Shown here one piece after another: positions 45,207-55,141 of a stretch of DNA of 64,000 nt; position 1 is the first letter of the stretch; each line of letters begins with the position of its first letter. This stretch comes from Klenkia brasiliensis (lineage in GTDB: Bacteria > Actinomycetota > Actinomycetes > Mycobacteriales > Geodermatophilaceae). Under the pieces are notes generated by a model. It saw only the letters and a list, made by a program, of their open reading frames with translations. It was not told the DNA's origin and ran no database searches. The DNA lies in contig NZ_FNCF01000007.1 of NCBI RefSeq assembly GCF_900100695.1, forward strand, positions 140,154 to 204,153, written 5' to 3'. The position numbers and the translations under genes were made by a program.

Positions 45207-45335
45207 GCCGCCATGGTCGCCGCACCGGGCCGCACCGCCGAGCGGTGCCTCCCGGTGGACGGGAACTGCGACCGGCCTCACGAGACCACCCGATCGTGTG
45301 CGCAGCGGTCACAGCCGGGGCCCAGTCCCGACCAC

Positions 45336-45341
45336 TACGGT
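45336..45341 (+). promoter_or_regulatory. Likely -10 box of leaderless methyltransferase transcript
   Basis: TACGGT, 6 nt, then the GTG at 45348; no Shine-Dalgarno sequence. Fits a TANNNT leaderless promoter. Confidence 0.5.
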
Positions 45342-45347
45342 GCCGCC

Positions 45348-45932
45348 GTGCACGCCACCGACTGGGACGCCCGCTACGCCGAGAAGCAGCAGTGGTCGGC
45401 CGACCCGAACCCGGTGGTGGCGCAGCTGTGCGCCGACCTGGCGCCGGGCACCGCCGTCGACCTCGCCGCGGGGGAGGGCCGGCACGCGCTCTGGCTGGCC
45501 GCCCGCGGGTGGCGGGTCACCGCGGTCGACTTCTCCGCCGTCGGCCTGGACCGGGGCCGCGCGACCTGGCACGGCCCCGACGTGCTGTGGTCGGTCGCCG
45601 ACGTGACCACCTGGACGGCGGCGCAGGCGTCCCTGGACCTGGTGCTGGTGGTCTACCTGCACCTGCCCGAGCCGGAGACGACCGAGCTGCTGACCCGCGC
45701 GGTCGGGTGGCTGCGCCCCGGTGGGCACCTGCTGGTGCTCGGCCACGACGTGGACAACGTGGCGCACGGGGTCGGCGGCCCGCAGGACACCGCGATCCTG
45801 CACTCGGTCGACCGGCTGGCCCCGGTGGCGGCCCGGCTGGACGTCGACCGGCTCGAGCAGCTGCCCCGCGAGACCCCGGCCGGCACCGCGCTGGACACCC
45901 TGCTGTGGGGTCGGCGCCCGGCCCGCGCGTGA
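45348..45932 (+). CDS. SAM-dependent methyltransferase (TehB/thiopurine-type)
   Basis: 194 residues. Opens DWDARYAEKQQWSADPNPVV, the pattern of TehB/thiopurine-like methyltransferases, then SAM motif I GTAVDLAAGEGRHALWLAARGWRVTAVDFSAVGLDRG, and LVLVVYLHLPEPETTELLTRAVGWLRPGGHLLVLGHD. It may detoxify oxyanions or xenobiotics, not shown. GTG start with an apparent leaderless promoter. Followed 34 nt later by sfnG. Confidence 0.87.
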   Translation: MHATDWDARYAEKQQWSADPNPVVAQLCADLAPGTAVDLAAGEGRHALWLAARGWRVTAVDFSAVGLDRGRATWHGPDVLWSVADVTTWTAAQASLDLVLVVYLHLPEPETTELLTRAVGWLRPGGHLLVLGHDVDNVAHGVGGPQDTAILHSVDRLAPVAARLDVDRLEQLPRETPAGTALDTLLWGRRPARA

Positions 45933-45966
45933 TTCCCCACCAGGTCGCTGTGGTTCCCTCGGGTGC

Positions 45967-47112
45967 ATGACCGACCAGGTGCCCACCCCCGAGCAGCCCG
46001 CGGCGACCAAGTTCGCCTACTGGGTCCCCAACGTCAGCGGCGGCCTGGTCACCTCGACCATCGAGCAGCGCACCGACTGGGGCTACGACTACAACAGGAA
46101 GCTCGCGCAGACCGCCGAGGCCGTCGGCTTCGAGTACGCCCTCTCCCAGGTCCGCTACATGGCCAGCTACGGCGCGGAGTTCCAGCACGAGTCGACGTCG
46201 TTCTCCCTCGGCCTGCTGCTGGCCACCGAGCGGCTCAAGGTCATCGCCGCCGTCCACCCGGGGCTGTGGCAGCCCGGCGTGCTGGCCAAGCTGGGCGCCA
46301 CCGCCGACCACATGAGCGGCGGCCGGTTCGCCGTCAACGTCGTCTCCGGCTGGTTCAAGGGCGAGTTCACCGCCATGGGCGAGCCGTGGCTGGAGCACGA
46401 CGAGCGCTACCGGCGGGCCGAGGAGTTCATCTCCGCGCTGCGCGGCATCTGGACCGAGGAGGGCTACACCCTCGGCGGCGACTTCTACCGCTTCCGGGAC
46501 TTCGACCTCAAGCCCAAGCCGCTGGCGTCGGAGGGCCGCCCGCACCCGGAGATCTTCCAGGGCGGCAACTCCACCGCCGCCCGCGCCATGGCCGGGCGGG
46601 TCAGCGACTGGTACTTCTCCAACGGCAAGGACCTGGCCGGCATCGACGAGCAGATCCGCGACGTGCGCGCGGTCGCCGACCCGCTGGGCCGCCGGGTGCG
46701 GTTCGGCCTCAACGGCTTCGTCATCGCCCGCGACACCGAGGCCGAGGCCCGGGAGACCCTGCGGGAGATCGTCGCCAAGGCGAACAAGCCCGCCGTCGAG
46801 GGGTTCCGCGACGCGGTGCAGCAGGCCGGCAGCTCCACCGGCGACAAGCGCGGCATGTGGGCGGACTCCACCTTCGAGGACCTGGTCCAGTACAACGACG
46901 GCTTCCGCACCAACCTGATCGGCACCCCGGAGCAGATCGCCGAGCGCATCGTGGAGTTCCGCAAGCACGGCGTGGACCTCATCCTCTGCGGCTTCCTGCA
47001 CTTCCAGGAGGAGGTCGAGCAGTTCGGGGCGAAGGTGCTGCCGCTGGTCCGGGAGATGGAGGCCGCGGCCGGGATCGCCCCGTCGCCGTTCGCGCCTGCC
47101 GTCCCGGCCTGA
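45967..47112 (+). CDS. sfnG: Dimethylsulfone monooxygenase SfnG
   Basis: 381-residue FMNH2-dependent luciferase-like monooxygenase, very similar in sequence blocks to Pseudomonas SfnG, which converts dimethylsulfone to methanesulfinate during sulfur starvation. Seen: FAYWVPNVSGGLVTSTIEQRTDW, AQTAEAVGFEYALSQVRY, NVVSGWFKGEFTAMGEPWLEHDERYRRAEEFI, RGIWTEEGYTLGGDFYRFRDFDLKPKPL, FEDLVQYNDGFRTNLIGTPEQIAERIVEFRKHGVDLILCGFLHFQEEVE. ATG start. No SfnF-type flavin reductase or methanesulfonate gene is next to it, so the reductase must be elsewhere. Confidence 0.93.
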   Translation: MTDQVPTPEQPAATKFAYWVPNVSGGLVTSTIEQRTDWGYDYNRKLAQTAEAVGFEYALSQVRYMASYGAEFQHESTSFSLGLLLATERLKVIAAVHPGLWQPGVLAKLGATADHMSGGRFAVNVVSGWFKGEFTAMGEPWLEHDERYRRAEEFISALRGIWTEEGYTLGGDFYRFRDFDLKPKPLASEGRPHPEIFQGGNSTAARAMAGRVSDWYFSNGKDLAGIDEQIRDVRAVADPLGRRVRFGLNGFVIARDTEAEARETLREIVAKANKPAVEGFRDAVQQAGSSTGDKRGMWADSTFEDLVQYNDGFRTNLIGTPEQIAERIVEFRKHGVDLILCGFLHFQEEVEQFGAKVLPLVREMEAAAGIAPSPFAPAVPA

Positions 47113-47119
47113 TCCCGGG

Positions 47120-47125
47120 TACGGT
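47120..47125 (+). promoter_or_regulatory. Possible -10 box before the 41-residue membrane peptide
   Basis: TACGGT, then 7 nt, then the ATG at 47133. Same TANNNT spacing as other starts in this window; no Shine-Dalgarno sequence. Confidence 0.4.
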
Positions 47126-47132
47126 CCCGCCC

Positions 47133-47258
47133 ATGCTCGGCATGGGCGGGACCAACGGGGAGCAGGGACGACGGCGGCAGCGGCTCGTCGCCGGGGTCAT
47201 CGTGCTGGCGATGGTGCTGGCCGCCGGCGCGGTGCTGTTCTCCATGCTGCTGGGCTAG
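47133..47258 (+). CDS. Single-helix small membrane protein
   Basis: 41 residues: a polar, basic N-terminus (GTNGEQGRRRQR) and one hydrophobic helix (LVAGVIVLAMVLAAGAVLFSML). It lies between sfnG and the ABC-F gene, 31 nt before the latter. Start is ATG 47133 or 47142. The topology (basic residues inside, helix to the C-terminus) is believable for a small tail-anchored protein. Function unknown; a leader-peptide role for the ABC-F gene is possible but not supported by any attenuator hairpin I could find. Confidence 0.55.
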   Translation: MLGMGGTNGEQGRRRQRLVAGVIVLAMVLAAGAVLFSMLLG

Positions 47259-47289
47259 GTGCTGGACCCCGTCGGCCAGACTGGTCGCC

Positions 47290-48905
<1,616 letters not shown>

Positions 48906-48909
<4 letters not shown>

Positions 48910-50216
48910 GGTGGCGCAACTGGGCCGGCAACCAGCGCGCCACCGGCATCGAGGTCCGGCACCCGCGGGGCGCCGAGGAGATCGCGACCGTGCTGCACGA
49001 GGCGACGGTCGCCGGCCGCCGGGTGCGCCCCATCGGCAGCGGTCACTCCTTCTCCGGCATCGGCCGGCCCGAGCAGGTGCAGCTGGTGCTCGACCGGCAC
49101 GCCGACCTGGTCGACATCACCCCCGACGGCCTGGTCACCGTGCAGGCCGGCATGACGCTGCACCGGCTGAACGCGGTGCTGGCCCGCGAGGGCTGGGCGC
49201 TGACCAACCTGGGCGACGTCGACCGGCAGACCGTCGCCGGTGCGCTGTCCACCGGCACGCACGGCACCGGCGCCGCGTTCGGCGGGCTGGCCACCCAGGT
49301 GCGCGCCCTGCAGCTGGTCACCGCCGACGGCACCGTGCTGGACTGCTCGGCCGACGAGCACCCCGACGTGCTGTCCGTCGCCCGGCTCGGGCTGGGCGCC
49401 CTCGGCGTGCTCAGCACGGTGACGCTGCAGGCGGTGCCCGCGTTCGGGCTGCGGATGGTCGAGGAGCCGATGCCGCTGGCGGCCCTGCTGGCCGATCTCG
49501 ACGGGTTCATGACCTCCACCGACCACGTCGAGTTCCACTGGTTCGGCCACACCGGCACCTGCCTGACCAAGCGCAACACCCGGGTCCCCCTGTCCGAGGG
49601 CCTGGCGCCGCTGCCGCGGTGGCAGGCGCTGTGGGAGGACGAGCTGCTGTCCAACGGCGCCTACGCCGCCCTGATCGCCACCGGCCGCGCGGTGCCCGCG
49701 CTGGTGCCGCCGCTGGCCCGCTTCGCCTCCACCGCCCTCAGCCCCCGGACGGCGACCGACCTGTCGCACCGGGTGTTCGTCTCCACCCGCCGGTTCCGGT
49801 TCCGGGAGAGCGAGTACGCCGTCCCGCGGGCCGCCGTCCCCGACCTGCTGCGGGAGCTGCAGCGGCTCACCGACCGCCGCGGCTGGCGGCTGCCCATCCC
49901 CACCGAGGTGCGCTACGCCGCCGCCGACGACGTCCCGCTCTCAACCGCGCAGGGCCGGGACACCGCCTACGTCGCGGTGCACGTGCCCGCCCGCAGCGAC
50001 CCGGCCGACTGCTTCGCGGCCCTGGAGCGGCTGGCCGGCGAGGTCGGCGGCCGGCCGCACTGGGGCAAGGAGCACGGCCTGGACGCCGCCGCCCTGGCGC
50101 AGCGCTACCCGCGGTTCGGCGAGTTCACCGCCGTGCGCGACCGGCTGGACCCCACCGGCACGCTGTCCAACGCCTACCTCGACCGCGTGCTGGGGGTACC
50201 CGCCCCGGTGGCCTGA
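48906..50216 (+). CDS. FAD-binding sugar-lactone oxidase (D-arabinono-1,4-lactone oxidase type)
   Basis: 436-residue PCMH-type flavoprotein. N-terminal FAD domain: WAGNQRATGIEVRHPRGAEEIATVL, VRPIGSGHSFSGIG, GALSTGTHGTGAAFGGLATQV. C-terminal ALO domain: VEFHWFGHTGTCLTKRNTR, HWGKEHGLDAAALAQRYPRFGEFTAVRDRLDPTGTLSNAYLDRVLG. Family members oxidise sugar lactones (gulonolactone, arabinonolactone) or alditols. GTG start overlapping the ABC-F stop (GTGA). Its 3' end overlaps the convergent quiC-type gene by 43 nt. Confidence 0.9.
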
Positions 50217-52033
50217 CGGGCCCGCCGGTGCGCGGCCATCCGCACCGGGGTGTTGACCGCGCCGTACCCGTCGTAGCCGGACAGGCGCTGCACCACCTCG
50301 AAGAACACCCGCCCGGCCAGCACCTCGGTGTAGAGGTGCAGGAAGGAGCCGCCCGCGTCGGTGTCGTGCAGCAGGCCGTGCTCGCGCAGGTCGGCCAGCA
50401 GCTGCGGGTCCAGGTCGACCCGGGCCGCGAGGTCGTCGTGGTAGTTCGCGGGGACGGCGAGCAGCGGCGCACCCGCCGCCCGCAGCGCGCGGGCGGTGGC
50501 GACCAGGTCGTCGGTGGCGAAGGCGACGTGCTGGGGGTCGGGGACCGCCGGGCTCCAGTCGCCGCGGCGCAGCACCGACGCGCTGAGCACCAGCCGGACG
50601 GCGCGGTCGGGCGTGGTGACCCCGCGCGAGCGGACCAGGCCGAAGGGGGCGGCCACCTCGCTGCCGCCGCCGTCGGCCAGCCCGAGCACCGAGCGGTAGA
50701 ACAACCCGGCCTCGTCGTAGGAGTCGTAGGGCTGGGTCAGCGCGACGTGGTCGGTGCCGGTCAGACCCGCGCCGGCCGCCGTGCCGCCGGTGGGGAGGAA
50801 GTCCGCCGGCCAGCCGTCGGGGCCGGTGCGGGCGAGGAACACCTGGGTGCCGTCGGGCGCGGCGACCGCGGACAGCTCGGCCTCGGCGGCGCCGCGGGAG
50901 CGGGGGAGGACCGGGGCCAGCAGCGCCTCCGCCCGGGCGGCCGCGGCCGTGGGGTCGGCGGACTCGACCGCCACCGCGGCGACGGCGGCCCCGCCCTCGG
51001 CGGTGCGGGGTGCCCCGGCGTTGAGCAGCACGCGGGCGGCGCCCTGCTCCCACAGCTGCACCGGCTTGGAGCGGTGCTGCCCGGTGTGCGCGAACCCCAG
51101 CCGGCCCAGCACGTCGGCCAGCGCCGGGCCCGAGGTGCCGTCGACGGCGAGCTCGGTGAAGGCGTACCCGTGCAGCGCCGGGGCGGGCGGCAGCACCAGC
51201 GGGTCGACCGGCAGCGCGGCCTCCAGCGCCAGCAGCGAGCGCATCGCGTCGACCGCCGTCCGGGCCGGGTCGGACTGCCGGAAGACGTCGTTGAACACCT
51301 CCAGCGACAGCGGCCCGGGATACCCGGCGGCGAGCACGTGCCCGAGGAAGGCGGGCAGGTCGAAGGCGCCCTGGCCCGGGAAGAGCCGGTGGTGGCGGGA
51401 CCACTGCAGCACGTCCATGTCCAGCCGCGGGGCGTCGGCCAGCTGCAGGAAGAACAGCTTCTCCCCGGGGACGGCGGCGAACCCGGCCGGGTCACCGCCG
51501 CGGGAGAGCACGTGGAAGGAGTCCAGGCACAGGCCCAGCGCGGGGTGGTCGGCGGCCTGCACGACCCGCCAGGAGTGGTCCCAGGTGGAGACGTGGGAGC
51601 CCCAGGCGAGTGCCTCGTAGGCGATCCGCATCCCGCGCTCGGCGGCCAGGTCGGCCGCCGCGGACAGCTGCGCGGTGAGCTCGTCGTCGTCGCGGACCGC
51701 GTCGGGGGCGACCGCCGAGCAGACCAGGACGGTGTCCACGCCGAGGTCGGCCATGACGTCGAACTTGGCCCGGGCGCGGCGCAGGTTGCGGGCCGCGGTG
51801 GCCGGGTCGGTGGAGTCCAGGTCACGGAAGGGCTGGTAGAGGTCGATGCCCAGGCCGAGGTCGGCGCAGCGGGCGGCGAGCTCGGCCGGGGCCCAGGGCG
51901 AGGCGACCAGGTCGGGCTCGAAGACCTCGACGCCGTCGAACCCGGCGCCGGCCGCGGCGGCCAGCTTGTCCTCCAGCGTGCCGGACAGGCAGACCGTGGC
52001 CACCGACCGCCGGCGGGTGGTGCGGTCAGCCAA
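50174..52033 (-). CDS. quiC: 3-dehydroshikimate dehydratase/HPPD-like hybrid protein (QuiC type)
   Basis: 619 residues. N-terminal TIM-barrel 3-dehydroshikimate dehydratase converts 3-dehydroshikimate to protocatechuate: SVATVCLSGTLEDKLAAAAGAGFDGVEVFE, with a probable metal set Glu140 (AYEALAWGSH), Asp171 (LCLDSFHV), Gln197 (FLQLADAP), Glu245 (LSLEVFND). The C-terminal half is a pair of vicinal-oxygen-chelate domains like 4-hydroxyphenylpyruvate dioxygenase, with an H/H/E set in TGTDHVAL, DPQHVAFA and VFFEVVQR. This fusion is known from Pseudomonas QuiC1; length is similar. TTG 52033 start overlaps the aroE-type stop; GTG 52003 is the alternative. Confidence 0.9.
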   Translation of the reverse strand: MADRTTRRRSVATVCLSGTLEDKLAAAAGAGFDGVEVFEPDLVASPWAPAELAARCADLGLGIDLYQPFRDLDSTDPATAARNLRRARAKFDVMADLGVDTVLVCSAVAPDAVRDDDELTAQLSAAADLAAERGMRIAYEALAWGSHVSTWDHSWRVVQAADHPALGLCLDSFHVLSRGGDPAGFAAVPGEKLFFLQLADAPRLDMDVLQWSRHHRLFPGQGAFDLPAFLGHVLAAGYPGPLSLEVFNDVFRQSDPARTAVDAMRSLLALEAALPVDPLVLPPAPALHGYAFTELAVDGTSGPALADVLGRLGFAHTGQHRSKPVQLWEQGAARVLLNAGAPRTAEGGAAVAAVAVESADPTAAAARAEALLAPVLPRSRGAAEAELSAVAAPDGTQVFLARTGPDGWPADFLPTGGTAAGAGLTGTDHVALTQPYDSYDEAGLFYRSVLGLADGGGSEVAAPFGLVRSRGVTTPDRAVRLVLSASVLRRGDWSPAVPDPQHVAFATDDLVATARALRAAGAPLLAVPANYHDDLAARVDLDPQLLADLREHGLLHDTDAGGSFLHLYTEVLAGRVFFEVVQRLSGYDGYGAVNTPVRMAAHRRARQATGAGTPSTRSR

Positions 52034-52910
52034 CGGGGGTGCCCGCCGGGTCGACCAGCGTCGCGAAGTGGGCCAGCATCCGGTCGGCGTCGGGCTCCAC
52101 CCCGGTGAACAGCCGGAAGGAGTCCACCGCCTGGAACACCGCCATGCCGCCGCCGTCGAGCACCCGGCAGCCGCGCTCGCGGGCGGTGCGCACCAGCTCG
52201 GTGTCCAGCGGCCGGTAGACGATGTCGGCCACCCACAGCTCGGGCCGCAGCAGCTCGGCGGGGACGGCGGAGCCCGGGTGGGCGGCCATCCCGGTGGGCG
52301 TGGCGTGCACCAGGCCGTCGGCCGCCGCGGTCGCCGTGCCCAGGTCGGCGAGGTCGCCGCCGTCCGCCCGGTCGGCACCGAACCGGGCCGCCAGCTGGGC
52401 GGCCAGGCCCTCGGCGCGGCCCCGGTCGACGTCCAGCACGGTCAGCCGGCCGGTGCCCAGGGTGAGCAGGGCGTGCGCCACGGCGGCGCCGGCGCCGCCG
52501 GCGCCCAGCAGCACCACCCGGTCCATCGCGGCGTCCGGCAGACCCCGGTCGACGTTGCGCGCGAAGCCCGACCAGTCGGTGTTGTGGCCGACCGCGCGGC
52601 CGCCGGCGAGGACCACGGTGTTCACCGCGCCCAGCGCCTCGGCGTCGGGGGAGAGCTCGTCGAGGTGGTCGATGACCAGCTGCTTGCAGGGGTGGGTGAT
52701 GTTCAGCCCGTCGTACCCGGCGGTCCGCGCGGCCCGGACCATCTCGCCGACGTCCTCGGGGGCGCGGCCCAGCACGTCGATGTCCAGCCGGCGGTAGACG
52801 TAGCGCAGGCCCAGCGCGTCGGCCTCGTGCTCGTGCAGCGGGGGGCTCAACGAGGGGCCGATGCCCGAGCCGATCAGCCCGACGACGACGCCGGGACGGG
52901 ACTGCTGCAC
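52026..52910 (-). CDS. Quinate/shikimate dehydrogenase, likely NAD-dependent
   Basis: 294 residues of the AroE/YdiB family. Substrate site: GSGIGPSLSPPLHEHEADALG (Ser pair), catalytic Lys in LNITHPCKQ, Asp in HNTDWSGFARN. Nucleotide site: LLGAGGAGAAVAHALL followed by TVLDVDRGRAEGL; an Asp at the end of strand two rather than the NRT of biosynthetic AroE favours NAD, as in catabolic corynebacterial enzymes. Position beside the dehydroshikimate dehydratase supports catabolism of quinate/shikimate. GTG start with GGAGG 5 nt upstream. Confidence 0.9.
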   Translation of the reverse strand: MQQSRPGVVVGLIGSGIGPSLSPPLHEHEADALGLRYVYRRLDIDVLGRAPEDVGEMVRAARTAGYDGLNITHPCKQLVIDHLDELSPDAEALGAVNTVVLAGGRAVGHNTDWSGFARNVDRGLPDAAMDRVVLLGAGGAGAAVAHALLTLGTGRLTVLDVDRGRAEGLAAQLAARFGADRADGGDLADLGTATAAADGLVHATPTGMAAHPGSAVPAELLRPELWVADIVYRPLDTELVRTARERGCRVLDGGGMAVFQAVDSFRLFTGVEPDADRMLAHFATLVDPAGTPVG

Positions 52911-52921
52911 GCGGGCCTCCG

Positions 52922-52932
52922 TATGTACCGGT
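52922..52932. promoter_or_regulatory. Operator candidate in front of quinate/shikimate dehydrogenase
   Basis: TATGTACC plus the palindrome ACCGGT, 12 nt before the dehydrogenase start. Read on the minus strand it is AACCGGTACATAC; the element GGTACATA occurs again at 53731-53738 before the symporter gene, with an AACC element just upstream in both. Likely TetR-type binding region. Confidence 0.45.
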
Positions 52933-52991
52933 TGGTGAGTTGCGCCAGACCCAGGACACCACACCGCACGCCCCGGCGCCATCCCCCCACC

Positions 52992-52997
52992 TACGCT
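52992..52997 (+). promoter_or_regulatory. Likely -10 box of leaderless TetR transcript
   Basis: TACGCT, 6 nt, then the GTG at 53004. TANNNT leaderless arrangement, no Shine-Dalgarno sequence. Confidence 0.5.
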
Positions 52998-53003
52998 GCG
53001 CAG

Positions 53004-53672
53004 GTGACCGAGACGACCGGGCGGACCCCCGAACGCACCCGGGACGCCGACCGCACGCGGGCCGAGATCCTGGCCGTGGCCACCGAGGAGTTCGCGCACT
53101 CGGGCTACGCCGGTGCCCGGGTCGACGTGATCGCGGCCAAGACCAGCACCACCAAGCGGATGATCTACTACTACTTCGGCGGCAAGGAGCAGCTCTACGT
53201 CGCCGTCCTCGAGGCCGCCTACACCCGCATCCGCGACCTGGAGCAGCAGCTGGACGTCGAGCACCTCGACCCGGTCGACGCGGTCCGCGAGGTCGCCGGG
53301 CTGACCTTCGACCACCACGAGGCGCACCCGGACTTCGTGCGGCTGGTCAGCATCGAGAACATCCACCACGGCGAGCACATCGCCCGTTCGTCGGTGCTGT
53401 CCGGGCTGGCCAACCCGGCGCTGGACGTCCTGGGCGGCATCCTCGAGCGCGGCCGGGCCGCCGGCCGGTTCCGCGACGACGTCGACGCCCTGGATGTGCA
53501 CCAGGTGATCAGCAGCTACTGCATCTTCCGGACGGCGAACCGGCACACCTTCGGGGCGCTGTTCGGCCGGGACATGCTCGACCCCGCCCGCCGCGCCCAC
53601 CAGCGGGCGCTCATCGGCGACCTGGTGGTCGCCTGGCTGTCCTCGTCGGGCGGCGACACGCGCGGTATGTGA
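53004..53672 (+). CDS. TetR-family transcriptional regulator of the quinate/shikimate cluster
   Basis: 222 residues. N-terminal TetR helix-turn-helix: RTRAEILAVATEEFAHSGYAGARVDVIAAKTSTTKRMIYYYFGGKEQLYVAVLEAAY. The ligand domain (VSIENIHHGEHIARSS onward) resembles TetR_C groups found with aromatic-acid catabolism. It stands between the divergent dehydrogenase/dehydratase genes and the symporter gene, so it probably controls both, answering to quinate, shikimate, dehydroshikimate or protocatechuate (inference). GTG start with apparent leaderless promoter. Confidence 0.88.
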   Translation: MTETTGRTPERTRDADRTRAEILAVATEEFAHSGYAGARVDVIAAKTSTTKRMIYYYFGGKEQLYVAVLEAAYTRIRDLEQQLDVEHLDPVDAVREVAGLTFDHHEAHPDFVRLVSIENIHHGEHIARSSVLSGLANPALDVLGGILERGRAAGRFRDDVDALDVHQVISSYCIFRTANRHTFGALFGRDMLDPARRAHQRALIGDLVVAWLSSSGGDTRGM

Positions 53673-53717
53673 CCCACGTCTTGACAGGGTGACGCGGCCC
53701 ACTCCATCCTCTCCGTC

Positions 53718-53735
53718 GTACTAACCAGGTGGTAC
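53718..53735 (+). promoter_or_regulatory. Operator candidate upstream of the shikimate-type symporter
   Basis: GTACTAACCAGGTGGTAC, an imperfect palindrome with perfect GTAC ends, 55 nt before the symporter start. It shares AACC and GGTACATA elements with the site before the dehydrogenase gene. A TTGACA hexamer at 53682-53687 may be part of the same promoter region. Confidence 0.5.
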
Positions 53736-53790
53736 ATAAGCCGCCTCGCCCCACTGTCCCTGCACCGCCGCATCCACAGAGGAGCACGAC

Positions 53791-55137
53791 GTGACGACCC
53801 CGACCAGTCCGCCCACGGGGGGCACGGGCTTCGTGGCCAACCCGCGCAAGGCCGCGACCGCCGCCTTCGTCGGCAGCGCCCTCGAGTACTACGACTTCTT
53901 CATCTACGGGACCGCCGCGGCTCTGGTGTTCGGGCGGGTCTTCTTCCCCTCCGACAACCCGGCCGCGGGGACCCTGCTGGCGCTGGCCACGTTCGGCGTC
54001 GGCTACCTCGCCCGCCCGGTCGGCGCCCTGGTGCTCGGGCACATGGGCGACAAGTTCGGCCGCAAGAACGTGCTGGTGCTGACCGTGCTGCTCATGGGTG
54101 TCTCCACCTTCCTGGTCGGCTGCCTGCCCTCCTACGCCGCCATCGGCGTCGCCGCCCCGATCGCGCTCGTCGTGCTCCGCCTGGCGCAGGGCTTCTCCGC
54201 CGGCGGCGAGCAGGCCGGCGCCAACTCGATGAGCCTCGAGCACGCCCCCGACGACCGCCGCGCCTTCTTCACCAGCTTCACCCTCAGCGGCACGCAGGGC
54301 GGCCAGATCCTGGCCACCGCCATCTTCATCCCGATCGCCGTGCTGCCCGACGAGCAGCTGCTGACCTGGGGCTGGCGGATCCCGTTCTTCCTGTCCGCGG
54401 TCGTCGTCCTGGTCGCGTTCCTCATCCGCCGCAACCTGGAGGAGACCCCGGTCTTCGAGCAGGAGAAGGCCAGCGCCGAGGTGGCCAAGCTGCCGCTGGC
54501 CGTGCTCCTGCGCGACCACTGGCCCGCCGTGCTCCGGGTCGTCCTCGCCGCCGTCATCGCCTCGGTCAGCACGATCTTCACCGTCTACGCGCTGAACTAC
54601 GCGGTGAACACCGTCGGGCTCGAGCGCACCCCGATGCTGTGGGTCGGCGTGCTGGCCAACGTCGTCGCGCTGTTCACCATCCCGCTGTGGGGCCGGCTGG
54701 CCGACCGGGTCGGCCGCAAGCCGGTCTTCCTGTTCGGCAGCGCCGGCTGCGCGGTGCTGATGTTCGGCTACCTCTGGTCGATCTCGCAGGGCAACTACTT
54801 GTTGGTCTTCGCCTTCGGCCTGGTCATGTTCGGGATCGTGCACAGCGCGACCAGCGGCACGTGGCCGGCGTTCTACGGCGAGATGTTCCCCGCCCGGGTG
54901 CGGCTGTCGGGCATGGCGCTGGGCACCCAGATCGGCTTCGCGATCGCCGGGTTCGCCCCGACCATCGGCGGCGCGGTCGCCGGCGACGGCGTCGACGCCT
55001 GGTTCCCCGTGGCCGTGGTGACCGCGGTGTTCTGCCTGGTCAACATCGTGGCGGTCGCGACGGCGCGGGAGACCCACCGGGTGCCCACCGCCGACCTCGG
55101 TGAGCCGGCCGCGCGCCGGCAGACCGCCGGCGTCTGA
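53791..55137 (+). CDS. MFS metabolite:H+ symporter, shikimate transporter-like
   Basis: 448 residues, twelve helices, MHS family. Seen: FVGSALEYYDFFIYGTAAALVFGRVFFPS (MHS helix 1), LGHMGDKFGRKNVLVLTVLLMG, LRLAQGFSAGGEQAGANSMSLEHAPDDRR, LEETPVFEQ at the central loop, GRLADRVGRKPVFLFG. Closest known relatives are shikimate (ShiA), proline/betaine and dicarboxylate symporters; context points to shikimate or quinate. GTG start with GAGGAG 6 nt upstream. Confidence 0.9.
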   Translation: MTTPTSPPTGGTGFVANPRKAATAAFVGSALEYYDFFIYGTAAALVFGRVFFPSDNPAAGTLLALATFGVGYLARPVGALVLGHMGDKFGRKNVLVLTVLLMGVSTFLVGCLPSYAAIGVAAPIALVVLRLAQGFSAGGEQAGANSMSLEHAPDDRRAFFTSFTLSGTQGGQILATAIFIPIAVLPDEQLLTWGWRIPFFLSAVVVLVAFLIRRNLEETPVFEQEKASAEVAKLPLAVLLRDHWPAVLRVVLAAVIASVSTIFTVYALNYAVNTVGLERTPMLWVGVLANVVALFTIPLWGRLADRVGRKPVFLFGSAGCAVLMFGYLWSISQGNYLLVFAFGLVMFGIVHSATSGTWPAFYGEMFPARVRLSGMALGTQIGFAIAGFAPTIGGAVAGDGVDAWFPVAVVTAVFCLVNIVAVATARETHRVPTADLGEPAARRQTAGV

Positions 55138-55141
55138 CCCC

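Noticed and set aside
45207..45281. Upstream GTG (45281) as FUSC start
   Set aside because: About five of 25 added codons end in A or T, unlike the rest of the gene; the GTG at 45206 fits better.
47133..47289. Ribosome-mediated attenuator for the ABC-F gene
   Set aside because: The 41-residue frame encodes a membrane helix and no terminator/antiterminator pair is visible in the 31 nt before the ABC-F start.
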